From assembly GCA_020637515.1 (NCBI GenBank), contig JACKKG010000001.1:1828501-1892500 (forward strand): a stretch of DNA of 64,000 nucleotides, read 5' to 3'. The translations under genes were made by a program, and so were the position numbers. Each line of letters begins with the position of its first letter. Positions within the stretch are counted from its first letter, which is position 1. The notes beneath the pieces were generated by a model that searched no databases, was not told the DNA's origin, and was given only the letters and a program-made list of their open reading frames with translations. This document shows, piece after piece, positions 1-8,029 of this stretch. The stretch comes from Rhodobacter sp. (GTDB lineage Bacteria > Pseudomonadota > Alphaproteobacteria > Rhodobacterales > Rhodobacteraceae).

Positions 1-1
1 T

Positions 2-271
2 CTGTTGGGCGACCGCCGCCCGTTCCTGCAAGACGGCATGACCGTCACCATCGAATACTACGGCGACGAGGCGCTCAATGTCGCGCTGCCGCCCAAGGTC
101 GTCTGCAAGATCATCGAAACCGAGCCGGTCGTCAAAGGCCAGACCGCCGCCAACAGCTTCAAGCCGGCAGTCCTGGACAACGGCCTGCGCATCATGGTGC
201 CGCCCTTCGTCGCCCAGGACGAGGATATCGTCGTCCACACCGAGACCTTCGAGTATTCCGAAAGGGCCTGA
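2..271 (+). CDS. efp: Elongation factor P, C-terminal part (5' end outside window)
   Basis: EF-P enters the ribosomal E site and rescues ribosomes stalled on polyproline stretches. Only the last ~89 residues are present; the reading frame is open to the left edge, so the true start lies upstream. The visible part covers the end of OB domain II and domain III. It carries the EF-P signature KPAVLDNGLRIMVPPFV and the closing VHTETFEYSERA, which matches the usual C terminus. The lysine-modification loop of domain I is not in the window. The next gene starts three bases after the stop. Confidence 0.95.
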   Translation: MLGDRRPFLQDGMTVTIEYYGDEALNVALPPKVVCKIIETEPVVKGQTAANSFKPAVLDNGLRIMVPPFVAQDEDIVVHTETFEYSERA

Positions 272-274
272 CCC

Positions 275-661
275 ATGCGTGCGGTCGCGGTTGCCGTTCT
301 GTTGTCCCTGGCCGGGTGCACCGGCGCAGGTGCGGGCCCCGAAGGGGACTGGCGGGTGGTCGAACTGGATGGCACGGCCATCGCTCCCGCGGACGGGGTG
401 ACGCTGGCGCTGGCCGATGGTCAGGCCACGGGCCGCTCAGGGTGCAACCGGTTCACCGGGGGGTATGCGCTGGGCTCAGGGTTCACCTTTGGCCCGCTGG
501 CCGCGACCCGCATGGCCTGTTTCGGCCGCGCGGCCGAGCTGGAAACGCTGTTCAACCGCGTCACGGGGCAGGTCGATGGCTGGCGCCGCGAAGACGCGGC
601 TTTGGTGCTGATGGCGGGCGCGCGGCCCGTCCTGCGCGCGGTTCCCGCGGAATCCCGGTAA
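275..661 (+). CDS. META-domain (HslJ-like) lipoprotein
   Basis: A 128-aa protein with a short lipoprotein signal (lipobox LAGC, Cys at about residue 15) followed by a META domain. Seen directly: the GDWRVVELDG opening strand and the family hallmark SGCNRFTGGY, then ATRMACF. META/HslJ proteins are small secreted or membrane-anchored proteins linked to heat-shock or novobiocin phenotypes in E. coli; their molecular role is unclear. The gene follows efp by three bases, so the two are probably co-transcribed. The lipid anchor and family are well supported; the function is not. Confidence 0.85.
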   Translation: MRAVAVAVLLSLAGCTGAGAGPEGDWRVVELDGTAIAPADGVTLALADGQATGRSGCNRFTGGYALGSGFTFGPLAATRMACFGRAAELETLFNRVTGQVDGWRREDAALVLMAGARPVLRAVPAESR

Positions 662-714
662 CGTTCGGCCCCGGTCCCGCGTATCGGAAAGCACAGCCGA
701 ATTCGGGGGATCCC

Positions 715-1320
715 ATGCTCGACCGATACCTGCGCCCGCTCATCGACCCGCCGCTCGACCGTCTGGGGCGGGCGCTGGCCGGGCTCGGCATCGGCGCGAA
801 CGCGGTAACGGCGCTGGGTTTGGCGCTGGGACTGGGCGCCGCGCTGGCAGTGGCGCTGGGCGCGTTCGGCGTGGCGCTGGCCCTGATGTTGGCCTCGCGG
901 CTGGCGGACGGGCTGGACGGCGCAGTCGCGCGCGCGACCCGGCCCAGCGATTTTGGCGGGGTCTTCGACATCGCCGCCGATTTCGTGTTCTATGCGGCGC
1001 TTCCCCTGGCCTTTGTCTGGGCCGACCCCGTCGCGAACGGGCTGGCCGGTGCCGCGCTGATCGCCGGTTTCTACGTCAATGCCGCCAGCTTCCTGGGGTA
1101 TGCCATCCTGGCGGCCAAGCAGGGCCGCACGACGCGCGCGCGCGGCCAGAAATCCTGGTATCACGCCGGAGGGTTGATGGAAGGCACGGAAACCATCGCC
1201 TTTTTCGCCGCGTTCTGCCTGTGGCCCGGGGTCTTTCCGGCGCTGGCCTGGGTCTTTGCCGCGCTCTGCCTGCTGACCGCGACGGCCCGACTGGCCCAGA
1301 TGCACCAGACTTTCGACTGA
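715..1320 (+). CDS. CDP-alcohol phosphatidyltransferase family membrane protein
   Basis: A 201-aa integral membrane enzyme of the class that swaps CMP of a CDP-alcohol for another alcohol in phospholipid synthesis. The family signature is visible at about residues 65-87: DGAVAR, seven residues, then G-x3-D-x3-D (G, VFD, IAAD), which supplies the metal-binding aspartates. About six hydrophobic segments follow the usual layout. The open frame extends far upstream, but the ATG at 715 is chosen because the protein then begins like the family (MLDRYLRPLIDPPLDRL). Substrate (glycerol phosphate, inositol, serine or other) cannot be read from the sequence. Its 3' neighbour is a tRNA on the other strand. 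Confidence 0.85.
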   Translation: MLDRYLRPLIDPPLDRLGRALAGLGIGANAVTALGLALGLGAALAVALGAFGVALALMLASRLADGLDGAVARATRPSDFGGVFDIAADFVFYAALPLAFVWADPVANGLAGAALIAGFYVNAASFLGYAILAAKQGRTTRARGQKSWYHAGGLMEGTETIAFFAAFCLWPGVFPALAWVFAALCLLTATARLAQMHQTFD

Positions 1321-1352
1321 GGGCGACGCGCCGGGCCCAAGGCCGGTGCCGA

Positions 1353-1429
1353 TGGCGATCCCGGGAGGACTCGAACCCCCAACCCCCTGATTAGAAGTCA
1401 GGTGCTCTATCCGGTTGAGCTACGGGACC
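1353..1429 (-). tRNA. tRNA-Arg (anticodon TCT)
   Basis: Read on the minus strand, the 77-nt sequence folds as a cloverleaf. The acceptor stem is GGTCCCG paired with CGGGATC (one G-T pair), the D arm contains AGCTCAACCGGATAGAGC, and the anticodon stem-loop is CCTGA-CTTCTAA-TCAGG with anticodon TCT. The T arm holds GGTTCGAGTCC, and CCA is encoded at the 3' end after discriminator G. It decodes AGA (and AGG by wobble), rare codons in a GC-rich genome. Confidence 0.97.
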
Positions 1430-1464
1430 GCTGGCGCCGTTCATGGGCCAGCGCGCGGGTTCCG

Positions 1465-2211
1465 TCAAGGCGTGAGCGGCAGATCGGCCAACGTGCGGGC
1501 CAGAAGCGCCAGGTTGTCGGGTTCGGAAAAGCGGTGATCGGCGCCTTTCACCAGCGACAGGGTCAGATCCGGGCTGTCGGCGTGTTCGAACAGCCTGAGC
1601 GCCACCGATACCGGCACGTCGGTGTCGTTCGACCCTTGCAGCAGCCGCACCGGGAACGGCAGGGGCAGGGGGCTGCGCAACACCAGGCGGGTGCGGCCGT
1701 CCTCGATCAGGCGGCGCGTGATGCGATAGGGGGCGTCGTCATACTCGGACGGCAGATCGACGACACCGTCGGCGTCCAGACGGGCGCGCTGATCGTCGGA
1801 AAAGTCGGACCACAGGCCGTCCTCGGTGAAATCGGGCGCCGCGGCGATGCCGACCAGCGCCGCCACCCGGTCGGGCATCGCGCGCGCCACCAGCAGTGCG
1901 ATCCATCCGCCCATGGACGAGCCCACCAAGACCTGGGGCCCATCGGTCAGCGCGCGGATCGCCTCCATGGCGTCCTGGGACCAGTCGCCGATGCAACCGT
2001 CGAGGAAATCGCCGCTGGACTGCCCGTGGCCCGAATAGTCGAAGCGCAGGAAGGCCCGGCCCCGGTCCCGGGCCCAGTGTTCCAGGAATTGCGCCTTGGT
2101 GCCCGTCATGTCGGATTTGAAGCCGCCCAGGAACACCACGCCCGGCCCGGTGCCCGGCGTCCGGACATAGGCGATGCGGCGGCCTTGCGGGGTCGTCAGG
2201 ACCTGCGTCAA
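1465..2211 (-). CDS. Alpha/beta hydrolase, ABHD10-like serine esterase
   Basis: A 248-aa alpha/beta hydrolase. Visible are the nucleophile elbow GSSMGGW, the acid-region motif RLLQGSNDTDVP and the catalytic histidine region GADHRFSEPDN. An early FLGGFKSDMTGTKA stretch and the RFDYSGHG motif make it resemble the ABHD10 group (thioesterase/acyl-glucuronide esterase in mammals); that resemblance is recalled, not searched. No ATG or GTG lies at a sensible place. The TTG at 2211 overlaps the TGA of the upstream creatininase-family gene in a TTGA junction, which implies translational coupling. The alternative is a start further upstream, inside that gene. Substrate is unknown. Confidence 0.8.
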   Translation of the reverse strand: MTQVLTTPQGRRIAYVRTPGTGPGVVFLGGFKSDMTGTKAQFLEHWARDRGRAFLRFDYSGHGQSSGDFLDGCIGDWSQDAMEAIRALTDGPQVLVGSSMGGWIALLVARAMPDRVAALVGIAAAPDFTEDGLWSDFSDDQRARLDADGVVDLPSEYDDAPYRITRRLIEDGRTRLVLRSPLPLPFPVRLLQGSNDTDVPVSVALRLFEHADSPDLTLSLVKGADHRFSEPDNLALLARTLADLPLTP

Positions 2212-3017
2212 CGGAACGGCACCCCCATCGTGCCCGCGCCGCGCCGGTCGGCGGGGTCGGCCCAGGTGGCGGGGTCGCAGATCAGCGCGGCCAGTGCATT
2301 GGCGCCGGCTTCCAGCATCCTCTCGCCCTTTTCGGCGGTGGCGCGGCTGGCATTCCCGGCCATGCCGTTGCCGGTGATATGCGGGAAGGGACGCCAACGA
2401 TAGGCGGTCTTGCCGGCCTTGAGGAACCCTGCGCCGTCCATCCCGTCGATGACCGAGGCCAGGTCCGAGGTGTCCACCAGATCCGGTTCGCAGGCCAGCA
2501 TCATCGAGGTCTCGGCCTCGCCGCCATGCATCACGCCGGGCTGGTCCTGGCAATGCTGCGCCAGATCCTCGCCGGCCTCGGCGACATAGGTGGCGCCGAC
2601 CAGAACGGCGTCGATCTGCGAGCCCAGCTCGTCGCAGATCTGCTGCATGGCGACCATGTTGCCGCCGTGCGAGTTGGAAATCAGGATGTGCCGAAATCCG
2701 TGCCGGGTGATCGACACGATCAGGTCATGCAGCACGGCGCGAAACGTCGCGTGGCTCAGCGTCAGCGTGCCACCAAAGGGCATGTGATGTTCGCTGAGGC
2801 CCGACCAGACGACCGGCGCGACGACCACGGGGCGCGTGGCGCAAGCCTTGCGCGCGGCGCGCATGTTGACTTCGTAACCAAGGCGCGTGTCGGTCATGGT
2901 CGGCAGATGGGGGCCGTGCTGCTCGATCGAGGCGATTGGCAGGATCACCACCGCATCCTGGGCGGCCAGCGCGCGCAGTTCGTGCGCCTTGAGGCGGGAC
3001 CAGTCGGTTTCTTGCAT
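2208..3017 (-). CDS. Creatininase-family metal-dependent amidohydrolase
   Basis: A 269-aa protein of the creatininase/MftE-like family, which uses two metal ions to open or hydrolyse cyclic amides. Metal-ligand motifs are visible: EQHGPHLPTMTD near residue 32, NSHGGN near residue 112 and HGGEAETS near residue 163. The start has a good Shine-Dalgarno (AGGAGGCCCCCG just before ATG). It forms a two-gene unit with the downstream hydrolase, with a 4-bp overlap. Family members act on creatinine, formamidopyrimidines or modified peptides, and the substrate here is unknown. A joint degradative role with the esterase is an inference from the overlap. Confidence 0.85.
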   Translation of the reverse strand: MQETDWSRLKAHELRALAAQDAVVILPIASIEQHGPHLPTMTDTRLGYEVNMRAARKACATRPVVVAPVVWSGLSEHHMPFGGTLTLSHATFRAVLHDLIVSITRHGFRHILISNSHGGNMVAMQQICDELGSQIDAVLVGATYVAEAGEDLAQHCQDQPGVMHGGEAETSMMLACEPDLVDTSDLASVIDGMDGAGFLKAGKTAYRWRPFPHITGNGMAGNASRATAEKGERMLEAGANALAALICDPATWADPADRRGAGTMGVPFR

Positions 3018-3078
3018 CGGGGGCCTCCTGTCTGTGCGGGGTCATGATGCACGGGTCAGGCGAAAGGGCAAGCCGGCG

Positions 3079-3744
3079 TCACAGGCTTTGCGCCAGCACG
3101 CGGCTGATGGTGGTCAGGCTTTGCCCCGACTGCGCGCGCCAGGTGTCAAACGCCGCCTGCACCTGCGCCCAGGCCTTTTTCGAGGTCGGTGCCTTGTCGA
3201 TGACGCCTTCGGCCACCAGCCGGGCGGTCACGTCCTGCGACAGGACAAAGCCGTCCTTGCCCATCTGCCGCAGCATGTAGGGGCCGGTCGCGCCGCCCAG
3301 TCGCGCGCCTTGGGACTGCAACCATTGGATCAGGCCGGCGTAATCCTCGGCCGGCCAGTCGCCGATGCGGCGGCCGAAACTGCCCGACTCGGCGCTGACC
3401 CGACGGATGAAGTGCGCGTTGTCCAGGATCGCGCGCAGCTTGGGCGGGCTGCGGATGACGCGCGTGTCCGCGCACAGGTCGTAGAACCAGTCCTCGGGCT
3501 GAAAGGTCACGAAGCCGATGTCGAAGCCGTGAAACGCGGCCTCGATCCCGGGCCATTTGGTATCGACCACCTTCCAGCTGATCCCCGCCTGCAAGATGCC
3601 GCGCGCCATCTGCGCCAGCCACCGCGTATCGGGGATCGCGGCCAGCGCGTCGGCCCCCAGCGGCACGGGGATGTCCTTCAGCACCGCCTCGACGCTGCCC
3701 TTGCGGCTGGCGGCGATGGCCAGGATCTCGTCATAGCTGCGCAT
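3079..3744 (-). CDS. DNA-3-methyladenine glycosylase I-like protein
   Basis: A 221-aa protein of the Tag superfamily (helix-hairpin-helix glycosylases that excise alkylated adenine). The diagnostic stretch AGISWKVVDTKWPGIEAAFH matches the AGLSW...ACFHxFD block of Tag. The N-terminal Cys and His that form the zinc snap of E. coli Tag are not seen, so this is a divergent member of the kind common in alphaproteobacteria. Activity on 3-methyladenine is therefore likely but not assured. The ATG at 3744 follows GAGAGACC, a good ribosome site. The gene stands alone, divergent from thrS. Confidence 0.75.
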   Translation of the reverse strand: MRSYDEILAIAASRKGSVEAVLKDIPVPLGADALAAIPDTRWLAQMARGILQAGISWKVVDTKWPGIEAAFHGFDIGFVTFQPEDWFYDLCADTRVIRSPPKLRAILDNAHFIRRVSAESGSFGRRIGDWPAEDYAGLIQWLQSQGARLGGATGPYMLRQMGKDGFVLSQDVTARLVAEGVIDKAPTSKKAWAQVQAAFDTWRAQSGQSLTTISRVLAQSL

Positions 3745-3879
3745 GGTCTCTCTCCGGATTTGCGCCGATCCTGCGCGCCTGCGCGCCGATTGACAAGCGG
3801 CGCGCGACGGTTCATGCAGGCGCCGACAGACCCGCAACCGGGCGCTCCGTGGGCGCCAGAACGACGAGGAGCTTGGCCG

Positions 3880-5826
3880 ATGAGCCAGATTTCCCTGAAA
3901 TTCCCTGATGGTAACACGCGCCAGTATGACGCCGGCGTGACCCCCGCGCAGGTCGCGCAATCCATCGCACCGTCGCTGGCCAAGGCCGCGATTTCGGCGC
4001 AGGTGAACGGCCAGCACTGGGACCTGCAATGGCCCATCCAGGGCGATGCGACGATCTCGTTGAACACGATGAAGGACGACGGCCCGGCGCTGGAACTGAT
4101 CCGTCACGATCTAGCGCATGTCATGGCCCGCGCGGTGCAGGAAATCTGGCCCGACACCAAGGTCACCATCGGCCCGGTGCGCGATTACGGCTGGTTCTAT
4201 GACTTTGACCGGGCCGAGCCCTTCACGCCCGAGGACCTGGGCCAGATCGAGGCGCGGATGAAGCAGATCATCAACGCACGCGAACCGGTCAAGACCGAGG
4301 TCTGGTCCCGCGCCGACGCGCTGGCCTATTACGAGCGCACGGGCGAACCCTACAAGGTCGAACTGGTCAACCGCATCCCGGCCGACCAGTCGATCCGCAT
4401 GTATTGGCACGGGCCCTGGCAGGACCTGTGCCGCGGGCCGCACCTGCAACACACGGGGCAACTGCCGGCCGATGCGTTCAAGCTGACCCATGTCGCGGGG
4501 GCCTATTGGCTGGGCGACAGCACGCGGCCGATGCTGCAACGCATCTATGGCGTGGCGTTCAAGTCGCGCGACGACCTGAAGGCGCACATGACCATGCTCG
4601 AGGAGGCCGCCAAGCGCGACCACCGCAAGCTGGGCCGCGAGATGGACCTGTTCCACATGCAGGAGGAGGCGCCGGGCCAGGTGTTCTGGCACGCGAACGG
4701 CTGGACGATCTACACGCAGCTTCAGGACTACATGCGCCGCAAGCAGCGCGCCGGCGGCTATGTCGAGGTGAACACGCCGCAGGTCGTGAACCGCAAGCTC
4801 TGGGAGGCCTCGGGTCACTGGGAGAACTACCGCGAGAACATGTTCATCGTCGAGGTGGACGAGGAAGGCGCCAAGGAAAAGGTCGTCAACGCGCTGAAAC
4901 CGATGAACTGCCCCTGCCATGTGCAGATATTCAACCACGGCATCAAGAGTTATCGCGACCTGCCGCTGCGGATGGCGGAATTCGGCTCGTGCGCGCGCTA
5001 CGAACCCTCGGGCGCGCTGCACGGGATCATGCGGGTGCGCGGCTTCACCCAGGACGACGCGCATATCTTTGCCACCGAAGAGCAGATCGAAAGCGAAGCG
5101 AAGCGGTTCATCGAATTCCTGGCCGATGTCTATGCGCAGCTCGGCTTTGACACGTGGCGCATCAAGCTGTCGACGCGGCCCGAGAAGCGCATCGGCACCG
5201 AGGAAAGCTGGGATCACGCCGAGGCGGCCCTGGCCAACGCGGTGACCGCGGCGGGTCACGCCTATGAGCTGTTCGAAGGCGAGGGGGCGTTTTACGGGCC
5301 CAAGCTGGAGTTCGTTCTGACCGACGCCATCGGCCGCGACTGGCAATGCGGGACCTTCCAGGTGGACCCGAACCTGCCCGAGCGGCTGGATGCGGAATAT
5401 GTCGGGTCCGACGGGGCAAAGCACCGCCCGCTGATGCTGCACCGCGCCTGCCTGGGCTCGTTCGAACGCTTCATCGGCATCCTGATCGAGAACTACGCGG
5501 GCAAGCTGCCGATGTGGCTGGCGCCGAAGCAGGTGGTCGTGGCCTCGATCGTGTCCGAGGCGGACGCCTATGTGCGCGAGGTCGCCGCGGCGCTGACCGC
5601 CGCCGGCCTGCGGGTCGAGGCCGACACCCGCAACGAGAAGATCAACTACAAGGTCCGCGAGCATTCGCTGGCCAAGGTCCCGGTGATCCTGGCGGTGGGC
5701 GCGCGCGAGGTGGCCGAGCGCACGGTTTCGGTGCGCCGGCTGGGCGATACCCGCACCGAGACATGCGCGCTCGACGGTCTGGTGGCGGAGCTGACGGCCG
5801 AGGCCGTGGCGCCCGATCTGCGCTAG
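3880..5826 (+). CDS. thrS: Threonyl-tRNA synthetase
   Basis: A 648-aa class II synthetase that charges tRNA-Thr and edits mis-acylated serine. Domain order is TGS (1-60), editing domain with the HxxxH motif HDLAH (His76 and His80), catalytic core with the zinc-ligand motif MNCPCH (Cys344) and motif 3 around ACLGSFERFIGIL, then the anticodon-binding domain. Length matches the family. The open frame extends about 990 bases upstream, but the ATG at 3880 is preceded by GACGAGGAG and gives the normal N terminus (MSQISLKFPDG). It is monocistronic and divergent from the Tag-like gene. Confidence 0.97.
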   Translation: MSQISLKFPDGNTRQYDAGVTPAQVAQSIAPSLAKAAISAQVNGQHWDLQWPIQGDATISLNTMKDDGPALELIRHDLAHVMARAVQEIWPDTKVTIGPVRDYGWFYDFDRAEPFTPEDLGQIEARMKQIINAREPVKTEVWSRADALAYYERTGEPYKVELVNRIPADQSIRMYWHGPWQDLCRGPHLQHTGQLPADAFKLTHVAGAYWLGDSTRPMLQRIYGVAFKSRDDLKAHMTMLEEAAKRDHRKLGREMDLFHMQEEAPGQVFWHANGWTIYTQLQDYMRRKQRAGGYVEVNTPQVVNRKLWEASGHWENYRENMFIVEVDEEGAKEKVVNALKPMNCPCHVQIFNHGIKSYRDLPLRMAEFGSCARYEPSGALHGIMRVRGFTQDDAHIFATEEQIESEAKRFIEFLADVYAQLGFDTWRIKLSTRPEKRIGTEESWDHAEAALANAVTAAGHAYELFEGEGAFYGPKLEFVLTDAIGRDWQCGTFQVDPNLPERLDAEYVGSDGAKHRPLMLHRACLGSFERFIGILIENYAGKLPMWLAPKQVVVASIVSEADAYVREVAAALTAAGLRVEADTRNEKINYKVREHSLAKVPVILAVGAREVAERTVSVRRLGDTRTETCALDGLVAELTAEAVAPDLR

Positions 5827-5961
5827 GGGGGCGGTTTCGCCTTCGGACGGCGGCCTTCCAGGCCGCAGCCCTCGGGCGACCCGGCGCGGCGCTGAAGCGC
5901 CGCGCGGGGGCGTTCCGCCCTCTTGCCGGCGTGTCGCCTTTGCGTCAGCCTTGGTGACGTC

Positions 5962-6669
5962 ATGACCGCCCGCGCCGAACGCCTGCTTGCCGTGTTGCAG
6001 ATCCTGCGCCGCCATCGTCAACCGGTGGCTGCGCAGCGCATCGCTGGCGAGACCGGCACCAGTCTGCGCACCGTCTATCGCGACATCGACGCCCTGCGCG
6101 CCCAGGGCGCGGCCATCGAGGGCGAGGCCGGGCTGGGCTATGTCCTGCGCCCCGGGTTCCTGCTGCCGCCGCTGATGTTCACCGAGGACGAGATCGAGGC
6201 CCTGGTTCTGGGCGCCCGTCTGGTTGCCAGCCGTGGCGACCCCACGCTGGCCGCCGCCGCCGCCGAAGCCGTGGCGCGGATCGGCGCGGTTTTGCCGGGG
6301 CGGCTGCGCGACCTGGCCGAGAGCGCGGCGCTGCTGGTGCCGACAGGCGCGCGGCGCGACGCGCCCCACATGGCCGCGCTCAGGCGCGCGATTCGCGCCG
6401 AGCGCAAGGTGGAGATCCGCTACCGCGACAAGTCCGGCACCGAGACACGGCGCGTGGTCTGGCCCTTTGCGATGGGGTTTTTCGACAGCGTGCAGGTTTT
6501 GGTCGCCTGGTGCGAGACCCGCCAGGCGGTGCGCCACTTTCGAGAGGACCGTATCGCCGACTGCGCGGTGCTCGAGCTGCGCTACCCGCAGCGGCGGGCG
6601 CGCCTGCTGCGCGACTGGGCCACGGCCGAGAAAATCCGCGCCGCGGGGGTGGCTGCTGACAGATCCTGA
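5962..6669 (+). CDS. YafY-type HTH/WYL-domain transcriptional regulator
   Basis: A 235-aa regulator with an N-terminal helix-turn-helix (about residues 1-60, including TSLRTVYRDIDALRAQG) and a C-terminal WYL-type ligand-sensing domain (about 125-215, with KVEIRYRDKSGTETRRVVWP). WYL proteins bind small ligands or nucleic acid and often control a neighbouring gene. Here the VOC-fold gene starts 46 bases downstream on the same strand, a pairing often seen for YafY regulators. The effector is unknown. The frame is open upstream, and the ATG at 5962 fits the family N terminus (MTARAERLLAVLQILRRH). Confidence 0.88.
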   Translation: MTARAERLLAVLQILRRHRQPVAAQRIAGETGTSLRTVYRDIDALRAQGAAIEGEAGLGYVLRPGFLLPPLMFTEDEIEALVLGARLVASRGDPTLAAAAAEAVARIGAVLPGRLRDLAESAALLVPTGARRDAPHMAALRRAIRAERKVEIRYRDKSGTETRRVVWPFAMGFFDSVQVLVAWCETRQAVRHFREDRIADCAVLELRYPQRRARLLRDWATAEKIRAAGVAADRS

Positions 6670-6715
6670 CAGCCGGCGCTGGCACAAGCGGGCATCGCAA
6701 CCAGGGAGATCCGCG

Positions 6716-7087
6716 ATGCAAGACTGTCCGATGATGATCCATTATGTCCGCGACCCGGTCGCCAGCACCCGCTTCTATGCCGATGCGCTGGGCGTGCCGG
6801 TGATCCATGAAAGCGCCGATTTCGCCATGCTCGCGCTGGGGGCGGGGATGCGCCTGGGCCTGTGGCGGGCCGGCGCGGTCGCGCCCGCTGCGTCCGGTGC
6901 GGCGGGCTGCGGCGAGCTTTGCGTGGCGTTGCCCGACGCGGCGGCGCTGGATGCGCTGCATGCCCGGCTTGCGGCGCAGGGCGCGCGGGTGACGCAGCCC
7001 CCCGCCGCGATGGGGTTCGGACGGGCGTTCACCGTCCTTGATCCGGACGGCCACCGGCTGCGCCCCTATGTTCCGGCGGCGCGATGA
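6716..7087 (+). CDS. VOC-fold (glyoxalase/bleomycin-resistance-like) protein
   Basis: A 123-aa single-unit vicinal-oxygen-chelate protein. The beta-alpha-beta-beta-beta pattern is clear: MIHYVRDPVASTRFYADALG at the start and FTVLDPDGHRLRPY at the end. Such proteins may be metalloenzymes or small-molecule binding proteins. The ATG at 6716 has CCAGGGAGATCCGC in front. It lies downstream of the WYL regulator and overlaps the EVE gene by 4 bp (ATGA), so the three form a probable operon. Substrate unknown. Confidence 0.82.
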   Translation: MQDCPMMIHYVRDPVASTRFYADALGVPVIHESADFAMLALGAGMRLGLWRAGAVAPAASGAAGCGELCVALPDAAALDALHARLAAQGARVTQPPAAMGFGRAFTVLDPDGHRLRPYVPAAR

Positions 7088-7503
7088 GCGGGCGGGCCTG
7101 GGTCGCCGTCGTCTCGGCCGATCATGTGCGGATCGGTCTGGCGGGGGGCTTCGTGCAGGTCTGCCATGGCAAGGCGGCGCCTCTGCGCCGCCTGAGCCCG
7201 GGCGACCGCGTGGCCTGCTATTCCCCGCGCGAGGCAATGCGGGCGGGTGCGCCGGTGCAGGCCTTCACCGCGCTGGGGCGGGTGCGCGAGGGCGCGCCCT
7301 ACGCGGTGCCGATGGCGCCGGGGTTCGTGCCTTTCCGCCGCGATGTCCATTGGCTGAAGGCCGGGGTCGCGCCGATCCGGCCGCTGCTGGCGCAGCTCAG
7401 CTTCGGGGGCCCGAACTGGGGCTACCGGCTGCGCCTCGGGCTGTTCGCGGTGACCGAATGCGACATGGACCAGATCGCCCGGGCGATGGGAGCCGCCGAC
7501 TGA
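7084..7503 (+). CDS. EVE-domain protein (PUA-like fold)
   Basis: A 139-aa protein that is essentially one EVE domain (UPF0310 type). The opening WVAVVSADHVRIGLAGGFVQ, the ACYSPRE segment and the PFRRDVHWL motif match that group. EVE/PUA-like domains bind modified bases in RNA or DNA and are often fused to restriction enzymes, but a stand-alone one like this has no defined role. The start overlaps the stop of the VOC gene (ATGA), which suggests coupled translation. Confidence 0.8.
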   Translation: MSGRAWVAVVSADHVRIGLAGGFVQVCHGKAAPLRRLSPGDRVACYSPREAMRAGAPVQAFTALGRVREGAPYAVPMAPGFVPFRRDVHWLKAGVAPIRPLLAQLSFGGPNWGYRLRLGLFAVTECDMDQIARAMGAAD

Positions 7504-7567
7504 CGCGACAACCCCCTTGCCAGAACCGCGCCCGCCCCCGAGGATGCGCCGAGGGAGGACCCACAAC

Positions 7568-7957
7568 ATGAAATCACCGATTCTGATCCTTGCGGCGCTG
7601 GCTCTGGGCACCGGGGCCGCGCTGGCCGATCCTGTCGAGGGACGGTGGAGCACCCAGCCCGACGACAACGGCAACACCGGGGTGGTCGAGATCACCCAGT
7701 GCGGCAACCGCTTTTGCGGCACGCTGATCGAATCGCGCCACGCCGATGGAAGCACCTTCCAGTCGGAAAACGTCGGCCGACGCATCGTCTGGGACATGGA
7801 GCCGCGCGGAGATGGCGCCTATCGGGACGGCCAGATCTGGGCACCGGACCGCGACCAGACCTATCGCTCGCGCATGGATCTGCAGGGCAACCATCTGACC
7901 GTGGCGGGCTGTGTCCTGTTCATCTGCCGCGATCAGACCTGGACCCGCACCGACTGA
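7568..7957 (+). CDS. DUF2147 secreted protein
   Basis: A 129-aa protein with a cleavable signal peptide (hydrophobic residues 4-18, likely cut after ALA) and a DUF2147 domain. Visible marks are EGRWSTQPDDNGNTGVVEI and four cysteines, two of them in CGNRFCG and two in CVLFIC, which probably form disulfides in the periplasm. DUF2147 proteins resemble lipocalin-like beta barrels; function unknown. The upstream GAGGGAGGACCC is a strong ribosome site. It follows the EVE gene by 64 bases. Confidence 0.85.
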   Translation: MKSPILILAALALGTGAALADPVEGRWSTQPDDNGNTGVVEITQCGNRFCGTLIESRHADGSTFQSENVGRRIVWDMEPRGDGAYRDGQIWAPDRDQTYRSRMDLQGNHLTVAGCVLFICRDQTWTRTD

Positions 7958-8029
7958 ATGCGCATCTTCCGGGTCGCCGCTTGGCGCACGGGCGGGCAAG
8001 GTAAGCCCCTGACAAGGTAAGGGAACCCG

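Noticed and set aside
1353..1429. tRNA-Arg as an integration site with an adjacent island
   Set aside because: No integrase gene, no direct repeat of the tRNA 3' end seen nearby, and both flanks carry ordinary chromosomal genes.
4111..6687. 858-codon open frame on minus
   Set aside because: Antisense to thrS and the WYL regulator; no recognisable domains.
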